A stretch of DNA of 64,000 nucleotides, from contig JADJIB010000010.1 in the NCBI GenBank assembly GCA_016707175.1, positions 1 to 64,000 on the forward strand. Direction: 5' to 3'. Both the position numbers and the translations under genes were made by a program. Each line of letters begins with the position of its first letter. The first letter of the stretch is position 1. The notes below the pieces were generated by a model, which was not told the origin of the DNA, did not search any database, and saw nothing but the letters and a program-made list of their open reading frames with translations. Shown piece by piece: positions 62,770-64,000 of the stretch. Origin of the DNA: Candidatus Phosphoribacter hodrii (lineage in GTDB: Bacteria > Actinomycetota > Actinomycetes > Actinomycetales > Dermatophilaceae).

Positions 62770-63241
62770 CGACCCGTTCTACCCGCCGATGACCTACCAC
62801 TGGGTCTGGACGCTGCTCGCCTGGGTGGCGATCTTGGCCGTGCTTGCCTGGGCCGGGTTCATCTGGTGGCGCACCCGTCGCGTCCGGCCCACAACCCCGG
62901 CCGGGCCCGTTCCCATCCACCCGGGGTGGCGGCTTGCCCGCGCGAAGCACGACACGATGACCCGGATCGACCAGATCGTCTGGGAATGCGAGCAGGGCAG
63001 GGTCGACGCCCGGACGTCCCACCGTGAGCTCAGTGCCGCGGTGCGGGCCTTCATCGATGACGTGTCGGGGGCGACCACGTCGCGGATGACCCTGTCTGAC
63101 CTCGGCTCCCGCGGCCCGGGGCTGGCTCCGGTGACACACGTCGTCCTGCAGCTCTACCCCGGCGAGTTCGGGCCTGACCCGGCGCGACCCATCCGGCCTG
63201 CCGCCGAAGCGGCCAAGGCGGTGGTGGCCCAATGGCACTGA
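62759..63241 (+). CDS. single-helix membrane protein of the MoxR operon
   Basis: A 160-residue protein with one N-terminal membrane helix (about 15-36) and a cytoplasmic helical part (ECEQGRVDARTSHRELSAAV). The position between DUF58 and VWA genes is where DUF4381-like or BatD-like proteins stand in other MoxR operons, but I see no firm family match. It overlaps its neighbours on both sides (11 and 10 bases), so the operon is tightly coupled. Confidence 0.75.
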   Translation: MHVDDPFYPPMTYHWVWTLLAWVAILAVLAWAGFIWWRTRRVRPTTPAGPVPIHPGWRLARAKHDTMTRIDQIVWECEQGRVDARTSHRELSAAVRAFIDDVSGATTSRMTLSDLGSRGPGLAPVTHVVLQLYPGEFGPDPARPIRPAAEAAKAVVAQWH

Positions 63242-64000
63242 AACAACCGTGGATCCTGCCGTGGGCGGCCCTGGGGGCTCTCGCGATTGCCGCGCTGGTG
63301 TGGTTCGCGCTGCGCCGTCGCAGGCCGCCGGCGGCGCTGCCGTTGGCCAACACCGATCTGCTCACCAGCCTTCCGGAGTATGTCCACGCGATCTGGCGAC
63401 ACCGACTGATGACGGTCCTGTATGCCGCCGCGGCGGGTTTCGTCGCCGTGCTCGCGATCATCGGCGCGGCCCGGCCCGTGGCCACGACCGTCATCAACCC
63501 TGAGAAGGCCAACCGCGACATCGTCCTCTGTCTGGACGTCTCGGGCTCGATGACTACTGCCGACGCCGAGGTGGCGGAGACGTTCCGATCGCTTGCCAAG
63601 GAGTTCAAGGGGGAGCGTCTCTCGCTGGTCATCTTCAACTCCTCGGCCGTGCCGGTGTTTCCCCTGACCGACGACTACGACTTCGTCGAGGAGCAGTTGT
63701 CCGACGCCCAGCGGGTCTTCGAGGGGAGCTTCGACCACGAGTTCTACGCCGGGACACTCAACGGGCAGGGGAGTTCGCTCATCGGTGACGGCTTGGCCAC
63801 CTGTGTGCGCAGCTTCGACCACGGCAACCTGACCCGGGCCCGGTCGATCATCCTCGCGACCGACAATCTCGCCGCGGGGAGGTCGATCTTCAGCCTGGCG
63901 CAAGGCGGAACGATGGCCAAAGCTGCCGGCATCCAGATCTACGGCCTCAACCCGGCTCATCGCGCGGGGAGTTCGACGGCGACCGAGATGCGCTCGGTCG
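63232..64000 (+). CDS. VWA domain membrane protein, N-terminal part (cut by window edge)
   Basis: From ATG 63232 the open frame continues to the edge (256 codons). Two membrane helices (about 8-24 and 60-80) are followed by a von Willebrand A domain with the metal site DIVLCLDVSGSMTTAD (DxSxS) and ILATDN. It corresponds to BatA-like partners of MoxR. The rest of the gene lies outside the window. Confidence 0.88.
   Translation, partial: MALKQPWILPWAALGALAIAALVWFALRRRRPPAALPLANTDLLTSLPEYVHAIWRHRLMTVLYAAAAGFVAVLAIIGAARPVATTVINPEKANRDIVLCLDVSGSMTTADAEVAETFRSLAKEFKGERLSLVIFNSSAVPVFPLTDDYDFVEEQLSDAQRVFEGSFDHEFYAGTLNGQGSSLIGDGLATCVRSFDHGNLTRARSIILATDNLAAGRSIFSLAQGGTMAKAAGIQIYGLNPAHRAGSSTATEMRSV

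Overview
The window is about 69% GC, densely coded on both strands, and almost every gene has its closest known relatives in Actinomycetota. The gene order from the MetF-type reductase (47 kb) back to the glycerate-kinase-like gene (10 kb) follows, as I recall it, the Mycobacterium tuberculosis block Rv2172c-Rv2205c (idsA2, Rv2175c, pknL, aroG, a PlsC-type acyltransferase, trpD, ctaE-qcrCAB, ctaC, an adenosine-kinase-like gene, an ErpA-type protein). The DUF3043, DUF3040, DUF7455, SAV_6107-HEPN and DUF6504 families and the SOS box also fit actinobacteria. I infer a Micrococcales member, perhaps of the Intrasporangiaceae/Dermatophilaceae; the genus cannot be told from the sequence. I see no tRNA, rRNA, CRISPR array, insertion sequence or prophage.

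Layout. 0-8.4 kb: a partial methyltransferase, rpsA, a GNAT protein, a beta-lactamase-fold hydrolase, a DUF3043 protein, a methyltransferase, an M20 dipeptidase and nadA. 8.4-16.2 kb: an AspT-type transporter, a glycerate-kinase-like protein, an ErpA-type Fe-S protein, a PadR/membrane protein pair, a PfkB sugar kinase, aat, and a TusA/cysteine-desulfurase-like pair. 16.2-24.7 kb: the aerobic respiratory core, ctaC-ctaD-ctaF on + and ctaE-qcrC-qcrA-qcrB on -, converging on facing terminators. 24.7-41.5 kb: an orphan receiver protein, trpD, an AsnC-type domain protein, an exonuclease/GIY-YIG nuclease, a lipoprotein protease, a START-like protein, a ROK glucokinase, an acyltransferase, a MacS/MacR-type two-component pair, tpx, a DUF1028 protein, aroG, threonine aldolase and an EamA exporter. 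41.5-48.7 kb: a PASTA kinase beside its likely Rv2175c-type substrate, a polyprenyl synthase, an ECF sigma factor with a membrane partner, a MetF-type reductase and a DUF4126 protein. 48.7-57 kb: an SOS-controlled mutagenesis locus (LexA box, DUF6504, HEPN protein, an oversized dnaE2, a methyltransferase, dinB). 57-64 kb: small membrane proteins, parE and a MoxR/DUF58/VWA operon that runs off the right edge.

Two window-wide signals stand out. First, the octamer GTATGCCG/CGGCATAC occurs about 89 times by eye, against roughly 2-3 expected from base composition. It is equally frequent in both orientations, lies in every codon frame and between genes, and forces rare ATA codons, so it looks like a selected DNA word comparable to cyanobacterial HIP1 or to uptake sequences. 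Second, more than 20 genes have a TANNNT-like -10 box exactly 6 or 7 bases before an ATG or GTG, which implies widespread leaderless transcripts and settles several start codons. Three apparent single-base frameshifts (ctaD, the DUF6504 gene, a small ORF after trpD) may be assembly errors or real lesions.
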